Shown in pieces: positions 26,694-35,170 of a stretch of DNA of 64,000 bases. Under the pieces are notes generated by a model. That model was not told where the DNA came from and made no database searches. It worked only from the letters and a program-made list of their open reading frames with translations. The number at the start of each line of letters is the position of its first letter. Within the stretch, counting starts at the first letter, position 1. Source of the stretch: ASV31 sp965229765 (GTDB taxonomy: Bacteria; Pseudomonadota; Alphaproteobacteria; Rhodobacterales; Rhodobacteraceae). The position numbers and the translations under genes were made by a program. The stretch lies in contig CBDDJT010000004.1 in assembly GCA_965229765.1 (NCBI GenBank), positions 1,550,001 through 1,614,000 of the forward strand, read 5' to 3'.

Positions 26694-28937
26694 TCACCCC
26701 TGGCGGGCCAGCCAGTCCATGATGGCGGGGCGCACCGATTGGGCGCCGCTTGCACGTGCCTCGTCGATGACCTTGCGCGCTTCGCCCAGATCGACGCGGC
26801 GCAGGAGATGTTTCACGGGCCCGATTGACGCGGGACGCATGGACAGGGTCCGCAGACCCATCGCGGCAAAGCACATCGCCTCGATCGGGCGGCCCGCGTC
26901 CTCGCCGCAGAAGGACACGGGCGTGCCGGCTTCGGCGCATCGGTCGACGATTCGTTCGATCAGGCTGAGGAAACTGACGTTCAGCGTATCGTAGCGGCGG
27001 CGCACGCGTTCGTTCTCGCGGTCGGCGGCAAAGAAGAACTGTTTCAGGTCATTGCCCCCGATCGACACGAAATCGGTCATCTCGAAGAACTGGCGCGGCG
27101 CAAAGGCGAGGCTGGGTGTCTCCAGCATGGCGCCGATTTCGAGCCGTTCGGGGAGGATATGCCCAAGCGCCCGTTCGCGTTCGATCTCGCGCAGGGTGTG
27201 GTCACGGGCGGCGCGGTATTCGTCGAACTGCGCCACGAAGGGGAACATGACCGTCAGTGGCCGCCCTGCCGCGGCGCGGATCAGCGCCTGAAGCTGCATC
27301 CGCATGACGCCGGGCTTGTCGAGCCCGACCCGGATCGCCCGCCAGCCGAGAGCGGGGTTCGGCTCGTCCGTGGGTTTCATGTAGGGCAGCACCTTGTCCG
27401 AGCCTATGTCGAGCGTGCGGAACACCACGCGCTTGCCCTTGGCCGCGTCCATCACGCGCGCATAGATCCCCACCAGTTCAGAGCGGCGGGGCATCTGGTT
27501 GCGGATGAGGAATTGAAGCTCTGTCCGAAAGAGGCCGACGCCCTCGGCTCCCGATCCTTCAAGCGATGGCAGGTCGGCCATGAGGCCAGCGTTCATGTGC
27601 AGCGCGACCGTTTCGCCACAAAGCGTCGTCGCGGGTTCGTCACGCAGCGAGATATAGCGCTGCTGGGCCTCTGCCTGCATCGCGATCTTGTCGCGGAAGG
27701 CGGTCACGATGCTGTCTTCGGGGCGCAAGTGGACAACGCCCTGTTCGCCATCCACAAGGATCTGGTCGCCGTTCAAGGCCTCGGCGGTGATCCGCTCGGC
27801 ATGGATCACAAGCGGAATCGCAAGGGCCCGCGCCACGATCGCCGCATGGCTGCCGACCGAGCCCTGTTCCAGCACAACGCCCTTCAGGCTGCGCCCGTAG
27901 TCCAGAAGCTCTCCGGGGCCGATGTTGCGGGCGATCAGGATCGGGTCGGGCGGCATGGCCGCACCAGTGTCACCGCCCTGGCCGGTCAGAATGCGCAAGA
28001 GCCGGTTCGAAAGATCGTCCAGGTCGTGCAGGCGCTCGCGCAGGTAGGGGTCCGGCACCTGCTGCAACCTGGAGCGGGCGGTGGACTGTTCCTTTTCCAC
28101 CGCGGCCTCGGCCGACAGGCCCCGGGCGATGTCTTCTTCAATCCGGCGCATCCAGCTCTTGGAGTTTGCGAACATCCGGTAGGCTTCCAGCACGTCTCGC
28201 TGGTCCTTGTCGGCGCTGTCCACTCTCTGCAGCATGTCATCGACCGTGACGCGCAGCCGGTCCACGGCCTCTTGCAGGCGTTGGCGTTCCGCATCGGGGT
28301 CATCGGTGACAAGGTTGGTCACCACGACGCGGGGCTCATGCAGCCAGACATGGCCCATCGCGGTGCCTTCCTGCGCAATGGTCCCGCGCAGCGTGGCGGG
28401 GCGCTGATGCGGCGCGGCAAGGGCAGCGCCTTCGCCCACGAAGGCACCAAGCTCTGCCATTTCGGCCAGCACCATAGCCACGACCTCGACGGCGTAGACT
28501 TCGTCCTCGGAAAATTCTCGCGCGGCCTTGGACTGCACGACCAGCACGCCAAGTGTCTCGCCCAGACGCTGGATCGGAACGCCGAGAAGGGACGAATAGA
28601 TTTCTTCACCGGTTTCGGCCATGTACCGGAAACCGCGTGCCGCAGGTGCGTTCGGCGTGTTCACGGGAATGCCCGTCTTGGCGACGCGTCCCACCAGCCC
28701 TTCGCCCACGCGAAGCCGCGTCTGGTGCACAGCCTCGGGCTTCAGCCCCTCGGTGGCGCAAAGCTCCAGCGTTTCCGCGTCCCGGAACAGGTACACCGAG
28801 CACACCTCGGTGCGCATGCTGTCGGCGATCAGGTGAGTGACCCGGTCCAGACGAGCCTGACCGGCACTGTCTTCTGCCAGCGTGTCGCGCAACCTGCGCA
28901 GCAGCTTGCGGCTTTCGCTTTCGGTCCCGTCTGTCAT
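26694..28937 (-). CDS. ptsP: Phosphoenolpyruvate-protein phosphotransferase PtsP (EI-Ntr)
   Basis: A 747-residue enzyme I of the nitrogen phosphotransferase system, which takes phosphate from PEP to start the PtsP-NPr-EIIA regulatory relay. An N-terminal GAF domain (about 15-165) is followed by the EI domains: the phosphohistidine is in GSVGSHAAIVARAL, and the PEP-binding TIM barrel shows GLFRTELQFL, EIGAMLETP and DFVSIGGNDLKQF. Length is typical. Start at 28937 (MTDGTESESRKLLRR). NPr and EIIA genes are not in the window. The next leftward gene upstream is a TetR regulator rather than lysC, which lies 2 kb further. Confidence 0.95.
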   Translation of the reverse strand: MTDGTESESRKLLRRLRDTLAEDSAGQARLDRVTHLIADSMRTEVCSVYLFRDAETLELCATEGLKPEAVHQTRLRVGEGLVGRVAKTGIPVNTPNAPAARGFRYMAETGEEIYSSLLGVPIQRLGETLGVLVVQSKAAREFSEDEVYAVEVVAMVLAEMAELGAFVGEGAALAAPHQRPATLRGTIAQEGTAMGHVWLHEPRVVVTNLVTDDPDAERQRLQEAVDRLRVTVDDMLQRVDSADKDQRDVLEAYRMFANSKSWMRRIEEDIARGLSAEAAVEKEQSTARSRLQQVPDPYLRERLHDLDDLSNRLLRILTGQGGDTGAAMPPDPILIARNIGPGELLDYGRSLKGVVLEQGSVGSHAAIVARALAIPLVIHAERITAEALNGDQILVDGEQGVVHLRPEDSIVTAFRDKIAMQAEAQQRYISLRDEPATTLCGETVALHMNAGLMADLPSLEGSGAEGVGLFRTELQFLIRNQMPRRSELVGIYARVMDAAKGKRVVFRTLDIGSDKVLPYMKPTDEPNPALGWRAIRVGLDKPGVMRMQLQALIRAAAGRPLTVMFPFVAQFDEYRAARDHTLREIERERALGHILPERLEIGAMLETPSLAFAPRQFFEMTDFVSIGGNDLKQFFFAADRENERVRRRYDTLNVSFLSLIERIVDRCAEAGTPVSFCGEDAGRPIEAMCFAAMGLRTLSMRPASIGPVKHLLRRVDLGEARKVIDEARASGAQSVRPAIMDWLARQG

Positions 28938-29046
28938 GGCACTTTCGGCTCCCGCTGCGGCGGCGGCTACTCCGTCGTTGGTATAGACCACAGTCCGCAG
29001 CCGAGAGAAACGGGTTTTGCGTCGCTGGGCGTAGGCCCGCGCGTCT

Positions 29047-29646
29047 TCAGAAGGTGCTTCGACCGGGCAAGAGCGCCGCATGGCAGAGGCGCAGCATTTC
29101 CGACAGGTAGTCCCGTTGCGACCAGCCGCAGTCAAGCCGCAGGTGTTCCCACATCCTTACGGACAGGATGGACCACAGCAGGTCGGTTGCCGCGGTCTCG
29201 GAAAGGCCGGCGCGCAGGTCGCCGTCCCGCGCCAGCATGTTGACCGCCGCGGCACATCCCTGCCGCATGGCATCCATTCGGTCGGCCCATGCGCGGGCGG
29301 CTTCCGGGTCGGTGTGCTGCATCGCCATCAGCGCGCGCCCGACACCGTGGATTTCCGGAATGTAGTCGCCCCATGCCGAGACAAAGGCGTCCAGTCGGTC
29401 GCGCCCTGTCGCGGCAGAGCGGCTGGCAACCAGACGGGCGTCGATATCCTTGACCTGATCGATGTGACGCGTGGTGGCGATCAGCAAGTCCGCCCGTGTG
29501 GGGAAGTGCAGGTAAAGCGCCTGGCGGCTGATGCCCACGGCCTTGGCGATATCGGACATGCGCACCGCAGGCGCATCGCCAGATTCCAGAAGCCGCCAGG
29601 TGGCATCGAGAATCCGGGCGCGGGTGGTCGGGTTTTCACTTGACAT
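29047..29646 (-). CDS. TetR/AcrR family transcriptional regulator
   Basis: A 199-residue TetR repressor. The helix-turn-helix is at about residues 25-50 (RMSDIAKAVGISRQALYLHF), and the rest is the helical ligand/dimer domain. It diverges from a two-gene cassette (oxidoreductase and DUF1772), and two strong palindromes lie in the shared region, one of them covering this gene's own start codon, so it very likely represses itself and the cassette. The ligand is not known. Confidence 0.92.
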   Translation of the reverse strand: MSSENPTTRARILDATWRLLESGDAPAVRMSDIAKAVGISRQALYLHFPTRADLLIATTRHIDQVKDIDARLVASRSAATGRDRLDAFVSAWGDYIPEIHGVGRALMAMQHTDPEAARAWADRMDAMRQGCAAAVNMLARDGDLRAGLSETAATDLLWSILSVRMWEHLRLDCGWSQRDYLSEMLRLCHAALLPGRSTF

Positions 29647-29656
29647 GATGTCAAGT
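29638..29656. promoter_or_regulatory. TetR operator 1
   Basis: ACTTGACATGATGTCAAGT is a perfect palindrome of two 9-base arms around a central G. It covers the start codon of the TetR gene (29644-29646). Its core TTGACAT-N-ATGTCAA is shared with operator 2. Confidence 0.75.
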
Positions 29657-29678
29657 TGCCGATTATCGACACCTTGTC

Positions 29679-29699
29679 AACTTGACATGGTGTCAAGTT
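29679..29699. promoter_or_regulatory. TetR operator 2
   Basis: AACTTGACA, then TGG, then TGTCAAGTT: two perfect 9-base arms. Its centre is 42 bases from the centre of operator 1, about four helix turns, so dimers on both sites would face the same side. It lies 20 bases before the start of the rightward oxidoreductase gene. Confidence 0.75.
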
Positions 29700-29719
29700 C
29701 GCCGTGAAGGAAACATGAG

Positions 29720-30364
29720 ATGCCTGCCACTCCCCGAAACATCATCGTCTTCGGAGCCACCGGAACCATTGGGCGCGTTGCGGTTGCCGAGCTTCTTGAA
29801 CAGGGACACACCGTCACCGCCTTCGCCCGGTCACCAGACAGGCTGAACCTGAACCATCCCAACCTTCGTCTTCACGCGGGCGACGCGATGGATGCAGGCG
29901 CCGTGCAGGCCGCAATGGCCGGGCAGGAAGCCGCCGTCGTGACCCTTGGGGCCGGAATGAACCGCAAGAGCCGCATTCGCTCGCAAGGCACGCTCAACGT
30001 GATTCGCGCGATGCAGTCCCATGGGGTACGCCGTCTTGTCGTGCAGTCGACGCTGGGGGCGCGGGAAAGCTGGTCGAACCTGAACTTCTTCTGGAAGCGG
30101 ATCATGTTCGGCGGCCTCTTGCGCCCGGTCTTCCGCGATCACGAGTTGCAAGAGCAACTGGTCGAGGCGTCGGGGCTGGACTGGACGCTTGTGCGGCCCT
30201 CGGCGTTTGCCGATGGCCCGGCGACCGGCGATTTCATCGAAGACGTTCCACCGGGCCGACGCGGACTGAAGCTGAAGATAACCCGTTGCGATCTGGCGCG
30301 ATTCCTGTCCGGTCAGATCGGCGACATGCGCTACCTGCATCGCGCCGTCGGGCTGTCGAACTGA
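29720..30364 (+). CDS. NAD(P)-binding oxidoreductase (NmrA/atypical SDR)
   Basis: A 214-residue Rossmann protein with IIVFGATGTIGRVAVAELLEQG (GxxGxxG at about 11-17), DAVQAA-type second-strand region and RRLVVQSTLGA. It belongs to the NmrA/BVR-B-like atypical SDRs, which lack the classical Tyr-Lys catalytic pair; they act as reductases or redox sensors. GAAGGA is just upstream. First gene of the cassette under the TetR operators; followed 13 bases later by the DUF1772 gene. Confidence 0.9.
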   Translation: MPATPRNIIVFGATGTIGRVAVAELLEQGHTVTAFARSPDRLNLNHPNLRLHAGDAMDAGAVQAAMAGQEAAVVTLGAGMNRKSRIRSQGTLNVIRAMQSHGVRRLVVQSTLGARESWSNLNFFWKRIMFGGLLRPVFRDHELQEQLVEASGLDWTLVRPSAFADGPATGDFIEDVPPGRRGLKLKITRCDLARFLSGQIGDMRYLHRAVGLSN

Positions 30365-30377
30365 GGGGACGGGGACG

Positions 30378-30857
30378 ATGGCAAACGAACTTTTGACATT
30401 CGGGCTTGTCGCCGCCGCGGTCGCGGCGGGGCTTGTCGCCGGGGTGTTCCTGACCTTCTCGGATTTCATTATGCGGGCGCTGCGTGACGTGCCCGAGGCG
30501 ACCGGCGCGCGTGCGATGCAGCAGATCAATCGCGCGGTCTTCGGGTCTGTCTTTCTGGCGCTGTTTCTGGGGCTTGCCCCGGTCAGCGCGGCAATGCTGC
30601 TGGCGGTCCTGCTGAACTGGTCCGGGGCGGCCGCGGCCTGGGCCGCAGCTGGGGCGGGCCTTTACCTTGCAGGGGTCTTTGCCGTCACGATCTTCGGCAA
30701 TGTCCCGATGAACGAGCGCCTGGACGGCTTGGGCGCGGCGGCGGCACAGGGCTATTGGCAACGATACCTCGTCCTATGGACGCGGCTCAATCACCTGCGG
30801 TCGGCGGCGTCGGCGGCCGTAGCCGTGGCATTCCTGATGGCGGCGCTGTCGGTCTGA
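30378..30857 (+). CDS. DUF1772 membrane protein
   Basis: A 159-residue protein with four hydrophobic helices and the DUF1772 (anthrone-oxygenase-like) layout: GLVAGVFLTFSDFIMRAL at the start, the conserved FGNVPMNERLD loop, and WTRLNHLRSAAS before the last helix. DUF1772 proteins often neighbour NmrA-like oxidoreductases, as here. Activity unknown. GGGGACG ribosome site. Its transcript ends at a terminator that folds into the end of lysC. Confidence 0.88.
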   Translation: MANELLTFGLVAAAVAAGLVAGVFLTFSDFIMRALRDVPEATGARAMQQINRAVFGSVFLALFLGLAPVSAAMLLAVLLNWSGAAAAWAAAGAGLYLAGVFAVTIFGNVPMNERLDGLGAAAAQGYWQRYLVLWTRLNHLRSAASAAVAVAFLMAALSV

Positions 30858-30881
30858 CCGGGCGGGTGCGGATGGGGAAAG

Positions 30882-30903
30882 GGCCGGCGTCAGCCGGCCT
30901 TTT
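30882..30903 (+). terminator. Terminator overlapping the lysC stop codon
   Basis: GGCCGGC and GCCGGCC pair perfectly around loop GTCA and are followed by TTTT, with AAAG on the left: a full rho-independent terminator for the rightward DUF1772 gene, 24 bases after its stop. The loop contains the stop codon of lysC on the other strand, and the right arm encodes its last residues. Confidence 0.8.
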
Positions 30904-32128
30904 CAAGTTCGAATGCATCGTGCAGCGCCTGCACGGCCAGTTCCATGTACTTACGGTCGATCAGCACCGAGATCTTGATCTCGGAGGTGGTTATGACCTT
31001 GATGTTGATCCCTTCGCGGCTGAGCGACTGGAACATCTTGGCGGCCACGCCCGCGTGGCTGCGCATCCCGATCCCGACAACCGAAACCTTGGCCACGTCC
31101 TTGTCTGCCACGAGATCGTGGAAGTTGATCTCACCGCGCTCCTTCGCGGCAAGCATCGCCTTCTCGGCGCGCGCAACCTGGTCGGTGGGGCAGGAAAACG
31201 TCATGTCCGTTCGACCGTCCTCTGCGATGTTCTGGACGATCATGTCCACGTTCACGCCCGCTTCGGCCAGGGGGCCGAAGATCGCGGCCGCGATGCCGGG
31301 GCGGTCGGCCACCGAGATCAGCGTCATCTTGGCTTCGTCGCGGCTGTAGGCGACGCCGGAGACAACCTTGCTTTCCACGATATCCTCCTCGTCGCAGACA
31401 AGCGTGCCCGCGGTTTCGTTGTTGTCCTCGAAGCTTGACAGAACCCGCAGGCGCACATGGTAACGCATCGCAAGTTCGACCGAGCGTGTCTGAAGCACCT
31501 TGGCGCCCAGACTGGCAAGTTCCAGCATTTCCTCGAAGGCGATACGGTCCAGCTTGCGCGCCTTGTCGGAAATCCGGGGATCCGTGGTGTAGACGCCATC
31601 GACATCGGTGTAGATATCGCAGCGTTCGGCGCCGAAGGCTGCGGCAAAGGCAACCGCCGTCGTGTCCGATCCACCCCGGCCAAGCGTCGTTATGCGGCCC
31701 TCGGGGCTTATTCCCTGAAAGCCGGCGACCACCGCCACCTTCATCCCTTGCCCGAAACGCGTGTTGATGTTCTCGGTCGGGATCTCCTCGATCCGCGCTG
31801 CCCCGTGGGCCGAGCTGGTGCGCAGCGGCACCTGCCAGCCTTGCCAGCTTCGCGCGGGGATATCCATTTCCTGAAGTGTAAGCGCCATCAGCCCCGCCGT
31901 GACGTTTTCGCCCGCGCTGACGACGGCATCGTATTCGCGCGCGTCGTAGAACGGCGCGATCTCGTTCACGTAGCCGACAAGACGGTTCGTCTCTCCGGCC
32001 ATGGCCGAGACGATGACGATCACGTCATAGCCGTTCGCCACTTCGCGTCCGACGCGCTTGGCCGCGCGGCGGATCCGGTCGGGGCTGGCGACCGAAGTGC
32101 CGCCGAATTTCATCACCAGAAGGGGCAT
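30890..32128 (-). CDS. lysC: Aspartate kinase
   Basis: A 412-residue aspartokinase, first step of the lysine, threonine and methionine pathway. The kinase domain opens with MKFGGTSVASPDRIRRAA and has GRGGSDTTAVAFAAAF; two C-terminal ACT domains (from about residue 265; VADRPGIAAAIFGPLAEAGV and HAGVAAKMFQSLSREGI) give feedback control by lysine/threonine. Threonine synthase of the same pathway is at 12 kb. Its stop codon lies in the loop of the terminator shared with the converging DUF1772 gene. Confidence 0.97.
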   Translation of the reverse strand: MPLLVMKFGGTSVASPDRIRRAAKRVGREVANGYDVIVIVSAMAGETNRLVGYVNEIAPFYDAREYDAVVSAGENVTAGLMALTLQEMDIPARSWQGWQVPLRTSSAHGAARIEEIPTENINTRFGQGMKVAVVAGFQGISPEGRITTLGRGGSDTTAVAFAAAFGAERCDIYTDVDGVYTTDPRISDKARKLDRIAFEEMLELASLGAKVLQTRSVELAMRYHVRLRVLSSFEDNNETAGTLVCDEEDIVESKVVSGVAYSRDEAKMTLISVADRPGIAAAIFGPLAEAGVNVDMIVQNIAEDGRTDMTFSCPTDQVARAEKAMLAAKERGEINFHDLVADKDVAKVSVVGIGMRSHAGVAAKMFQSLSREGINIKVITTSEIKISVLIDRKYMELAVQALHDAFELEKAG

Positions 32129-32297
32129 GTGCGCGGGGGATCCCGAAAAGCCATTCCAATCGCGGCGTCTTTAGAAGCCCGGTCGGCGAAGGGCAAGCCG
32201 CCTGTTCCGTCACGGGCTGCGCATTGCGTTCAGGCGACCCCTAGCTGGCGAGCCTGCGGACAGACCGAGTCTCGGGCCGGCGCGACGGTGGTGCGGC

Positions 32298-33308
32298 TTA
32301 GTCCACTTCGATCAGTAGCTTGCCGGTGTTCTCGCCGCGGTACAGCATTGCGATCGCCCCGGGTGCCGCCTCTGCGCCCGGCAGGATGTGTTCATCGGTG
32401 ACGATCTGGCCAGACCGCAGCCAGTCAGCCAGCGCCGCGCGCGCCTCGTCGTAGCGGCTGGCATAGTCGAAGACGAGAAAACCCTGCATCCGCGCACGCG
32501 CCACCAGAAGCTGGCGGTGAACGCGGGGGCCGGTCGGCAGCGGATCCCAGTCCTGGATGGCGGCGGTTCCGCAAATGGTGATCCGGGCACCCATCCGCAG
32601 TCGCGCCATCACCGCGTCGCTGATCGGCCCACAGGTGTTGTCGAAATAGCAGTCAATGCCCTCTGGCGCCGCGGCAGCCAGCGCTTCGGCCACGTCCTGC
32701 GACTTGTAGTCGATCGCGGCGTCGTAGCCAAAGCGATCACGGCATAGGTCTGCCTTTGCCGGTCCGCCGGCGATGCCCACCGTGCGGCAGCCGCGGATCC
32801 TGGCGATCTGCCCGACGGCAGAGCCGACCGCGCCCGCGGCGGTCGATACTGCAACCGTGTCGCCGGGCCGCGCCTCGCACACGTCGAGCAGGCCGAAATA
32901 GGCCGTCACGCCGTTCAGGCCCAGAATGCCGAGGGCGTAGGATTGCGGCAGGTCGGTTTCGGTAACCTTGCGCTCGACCGCGGTGCCTTCGACGGTGGCA
33001 AGGCGCTGCCATCCAAAGCGCCCGGTAACGATGTCACCCACGGCAAGGCCCGCGCAGCGGCTTTCCACGACCTCGCCCACCGCGAAAGAGCGCATCACGG
33101 CCCCGATTTCGACCGGCGGCAGGTAATTCGGCGCGTCGTTCACCCAGCCGCGCATGGCGGGATCCACAGACCAGAAGCGGGTGCGCACCAGCACCTCGCC
33201 ATCGGCGGGCGGGGTGACGGGCACCTCCTCGATGCGGAAATGGTCAGGGTCCGGCACGCCCTTTGGGCGGCTGGCCAGCACCACACGGCGGTTGATCTGA
33301 TCGGTCAT
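32298..33308 (-). CDS. NADP-dependent MDR oxidoreductase (CurA-like)
   Basis: A 336-residue medium-chain dehydrogenase/reductase without zinc ligands, like curcumin/dihydrocurcumin reductase CurA and leukotriene B4 12-hydroxydehydrogenase. RVVLASRPKGVPDPDHF is the classic N terminus; LGLNGVTAYFGLLDVCE and AAGAVGSAVGQIARIRGC form the NADP-binding Rossmann part. Such enzymes reduce the C=C bond of 2-alkenals/alkenones. Last of a leftward run with the SDR gene 61 bases upstream. Confidence 0.93.
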   Translation of the reverse strand: MTDQINRRVVLASRPKGVPDPDHFRIEEVPVTPPADGEVLVRTRFWSVDPAMRGWVNDAPNYLPPVEIGAVMRSFAVGEVVESRCAGLAVGDIVTGRFGWQRLATVEGTAVERKVTETDLPQSYALGILGLNGVTAYFGLLDVCEARPGDTVAVSTAAGAVGSAVGQIARIRGCRTVGIAGGPAKADLCRDRFGYDAAIDYKSQDVAEALAAAAPEGIDCYFDNTCGPISDAVMARLRMGARITICGTAAIQDWDPLPTGPRVHRQLLVARARMQGFLVFDYASRYDEARAALADWLRSGQIVTDEHILPGAEAAPGAIAMLYRGENTGKLLIEVD

Positions 33309-33369
33309 TGCAAGGGCTCCTCCAGCTGCCGGACGACCCTAGCCGTGCTTTGGGCCCTGCGGAACCCGG

Positions 33370-34026
33370 CTAGTAGGGGTGGGCGCGTCCGTCCCATGTT
33401 TCGAAGCACCCGGTGGTGTCGATTGACAGGGCCGCGAACCGTGCCATCAGGCCCGTTGCGGCCTCGTTGACACCGATCTCGGCATGGCTGCCGCCCATGT
33501 CCGTGCGCACCCAGCCCGGGTGATAGACACCCACGGCGATGCCAAGGCCGCGCAGGTCCGCCGCAAGGTTGCGGCCGAGGTTCAGCGCTGCGGCCTTCGA
33601 CGCGCGGTAGATATACGATCCGCCCGGCGCCCTCGTGTGGCTGGCCATCTGCGACGACACGATCGCGATCTTGCCATTGGCCGCATGTTGCAGGCTGGGC
33701 AGCAGCGACTGAACGGTCAGAAAGACGCCTGTCACATTGACGGCAAATGCATCTGCCCACATGGTCGCCGGATAGCCATCGGCAAGGCTCTGGCCCTTGT
33801 CGAGATAGACGCCCGCATTGCAGACGAGCAAGTCTAGCGGCGACCCGTCGAGCGCCGCCGCAAGATCGGCGTGCGAAGCCGGGTCTGTGACGTCCAGCCG
33901 GTGCCAAAGCCCGACAGAAGGCGGTGTGCCGCGGGTGGTGCCTGTCACGGTCGCGCCATGGGCGGAATAGCCATCGAAAAGCGCGCGCCCGATCCCGCGG
34001 TTGGCGCCGGTGACCAGTACGCGCAT
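33370..34026 (-). CDS. Short-chain dehydrogenase
   Basis: A 218-residue classical SDR: cofactor loop VTGANRGIGRAL (about 5-16), LLVCNAGVYLD (NAG motif), IVSSQMASH with the catalytic Ser, and YIYRASKAA with the Tyr-x3-Lys pair. Ends FETWDGRAHPY, a C-terminal form I associate with C-factor-like and sniffer-type SDRs. Start is ATG 34026, four bases after the DUF1178 stop, so the two are coupled. Substrate unknown. Confidence 0.93.
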   Translation of the reverse strand: MRVLVTGANRGIGRALFDGYSAHGATVTGTTRGTPPSVGLWHRLDVTDPASHADLAAALDGSPLDLLVCNAGVYLDKGQSLADGYPATMWADAFAVNVTGVFLTVQSLLPSLQHAANGKIAIVSSQMASHTRAPGGSYIYRASKAAALNLGRNLAADLRGLGIAVGVYHPGWVRTDMGGSHAEIGVNEAATGLMARFAALSIDTTGCFETWDGRAHPY

Positions 34027-34030
34027 CCGT

Positions 34031-34465
34031 TCAGTTCGCCTTGCGTCGCGGGGTGAAGGGCAGGGGCGCAACCGGCACGCCGTCGTCCAGCAGCTTCTTC
34101 GCCTCGTCTAGCCGAGCTTCGCCGTAGATGGACCGATGCGGTATGTCACCCTCGTGCATGCGCCGGGCCTCGGACACGAAGCTGCCGCCCACGTAGTCGC
34201 TGGTCTCCTCGACCTTGCGCCGCAGTTCGCTCAGCGCGGTCTCCTGCGGGGTCTCTGGCTTTGACAGGGCGCCCGGCGCGGGCTTTTCCGCGCTTCTGCG
34301 CGCGGGACGGACCTGAGGCGACATCAATGCCTTCTCGACATTGCTCGATCCGCACACCGGGCACGTGACATGGCCAGCCCCGCGCAACCCGTCATAGGCC
34401 GACGCCGAGGCAAACCAGCTTTCGAATTCATGTGCCTCGGCACATGTCAGCGCGTAACGGATCAT
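34031..34465 (-). CDS. DUF1178 family protein
   Basis: A 144-residue protein with the family N terminus IRYALTCAEAHEFESWF and a pair of Cys2 knuckles (Cys8 and CPVCGSSNV) that probably bind zinc in a rubredoxin-like way. The C-terminal half is the conserved helical part ending in ARLDEAKKLLDDGVPVAPLPF. Function unknown; widespread in alphaproteobacteria, often beside NUDIX or carbon-nitrogen hydrolase genes. Here the NUDIX gene precedes it by about 75 bases. Confidence 0.92.
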   Translation of the reverse strand: MIRYALTCAEAHEFESWFASASAYDGLRGAGHVTCPVCGSSNVEKALMSPQVRPARRSAEKPAPGALSKPETPQETALSELRRKVEETSDYVGGSFVSEARRMHEGDIPHRSIYGEARLDEAKKLLDDGVPVAPLPFTPRRKAN

Positions 34466-34541
34466 GTCCTTGCCCTGCCTGACCGCCGATACGGCAAGAT
34501 AGGCGATTGTGACGGCGATGCAATGTCTGCAGGATCGCGGT

Positions 34542-34964
34542 TCACAGTTGGCGCGGGTCGAAATGACGTATCATCTGGATGAGTTCAGGTTCCTGCAAGA
34601 GTGCCGCGGCCTTCTTCAGCCCACACCATTTGCGGCGCCGTTCGCCCGCTTCGGGGAACTTGTCGTCCAGCTTGCGCACCTTGATCGGAAAGACGGCCAC
34701 CACGCAGGGCAGCGGTGATGGACCCTCGTCATGCTTCGTATAGGAATAGACGCCAAGGCACACTGTGCTGGGGGTTCCGACGACCCCCGCCTCTTCCCAG
34801 GCCTCACGTTCGGCGGACTTGCTGGGTGTCGCCCCGGGGATTGGCCAGCCCTTGGGAATGACCCAGCGCCCCGTGCGGCGGCTGGTTATCAGCAGAACCT
34901 GCACCTTGTCCTTGCGCACACGGTAACAGATCGCACCAAACTGGGTGCGGACGTCGCGCTTCAT
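34542..34964 (-). CDS. NUDIX hydrolase (DIPP-like)
   Basis: A 140-residue NUDIX protein: TQFGAICYRV start, WVIPKGWPIPG, then the Nudix box with REAWEEAGVVG (metal-binding glutamates). The first glutamate of the standard GX5E part is absent here (PGATPSKSAERE), as in the diphosphoinositol-polyphosphate-phosphatase-like subgroup. Start at ATG 34964 is chosen; a TTG at 35012 would add 16 residues and has AGGAA directly against it, so it cannot be excluded. Substrate unknown. Divergent from the glutathione peroxidase gene. Confidence 0.9.
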   Translation of the reverse strand: MKRDVRTQFGAICYRVRKDKVQVLLITSRRTGRWVIPKGWPIPGATPSKSAEREAWEEAGVVGTPSTVCLGVYSYTKHDEGPSPLPCVVAVFPIKVRKLDDKFPEAGERRRKWCGLKKAAALLQEPELIQMIRHFDPRQL

Positions 34965-35170
34965 CGCTGCTGTCAGCCGGATTAGCTGATGTTCTTCCCG
35001 TGCGATGCTCAATTCCTAGACTGCCTTCACGATCGACGCCGCGTTGTTCTGGGTGTCCGGATACCTGTGCGTCAAAACTATCCCAGCATGCGCCCTTTGC
35101 AAAGAGGTCTGTCGCGGCATCGCTTGAAACTGCCTGACCCGGCGATAGCTGTGGGCCAAGGAGATGTGTC

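Noticed and set aside
27159..29243. A 694-codon rightward open frame
   Set aside because: Antisense to ptsP, which has clear GAF and EI motifs; no protein character of its own.
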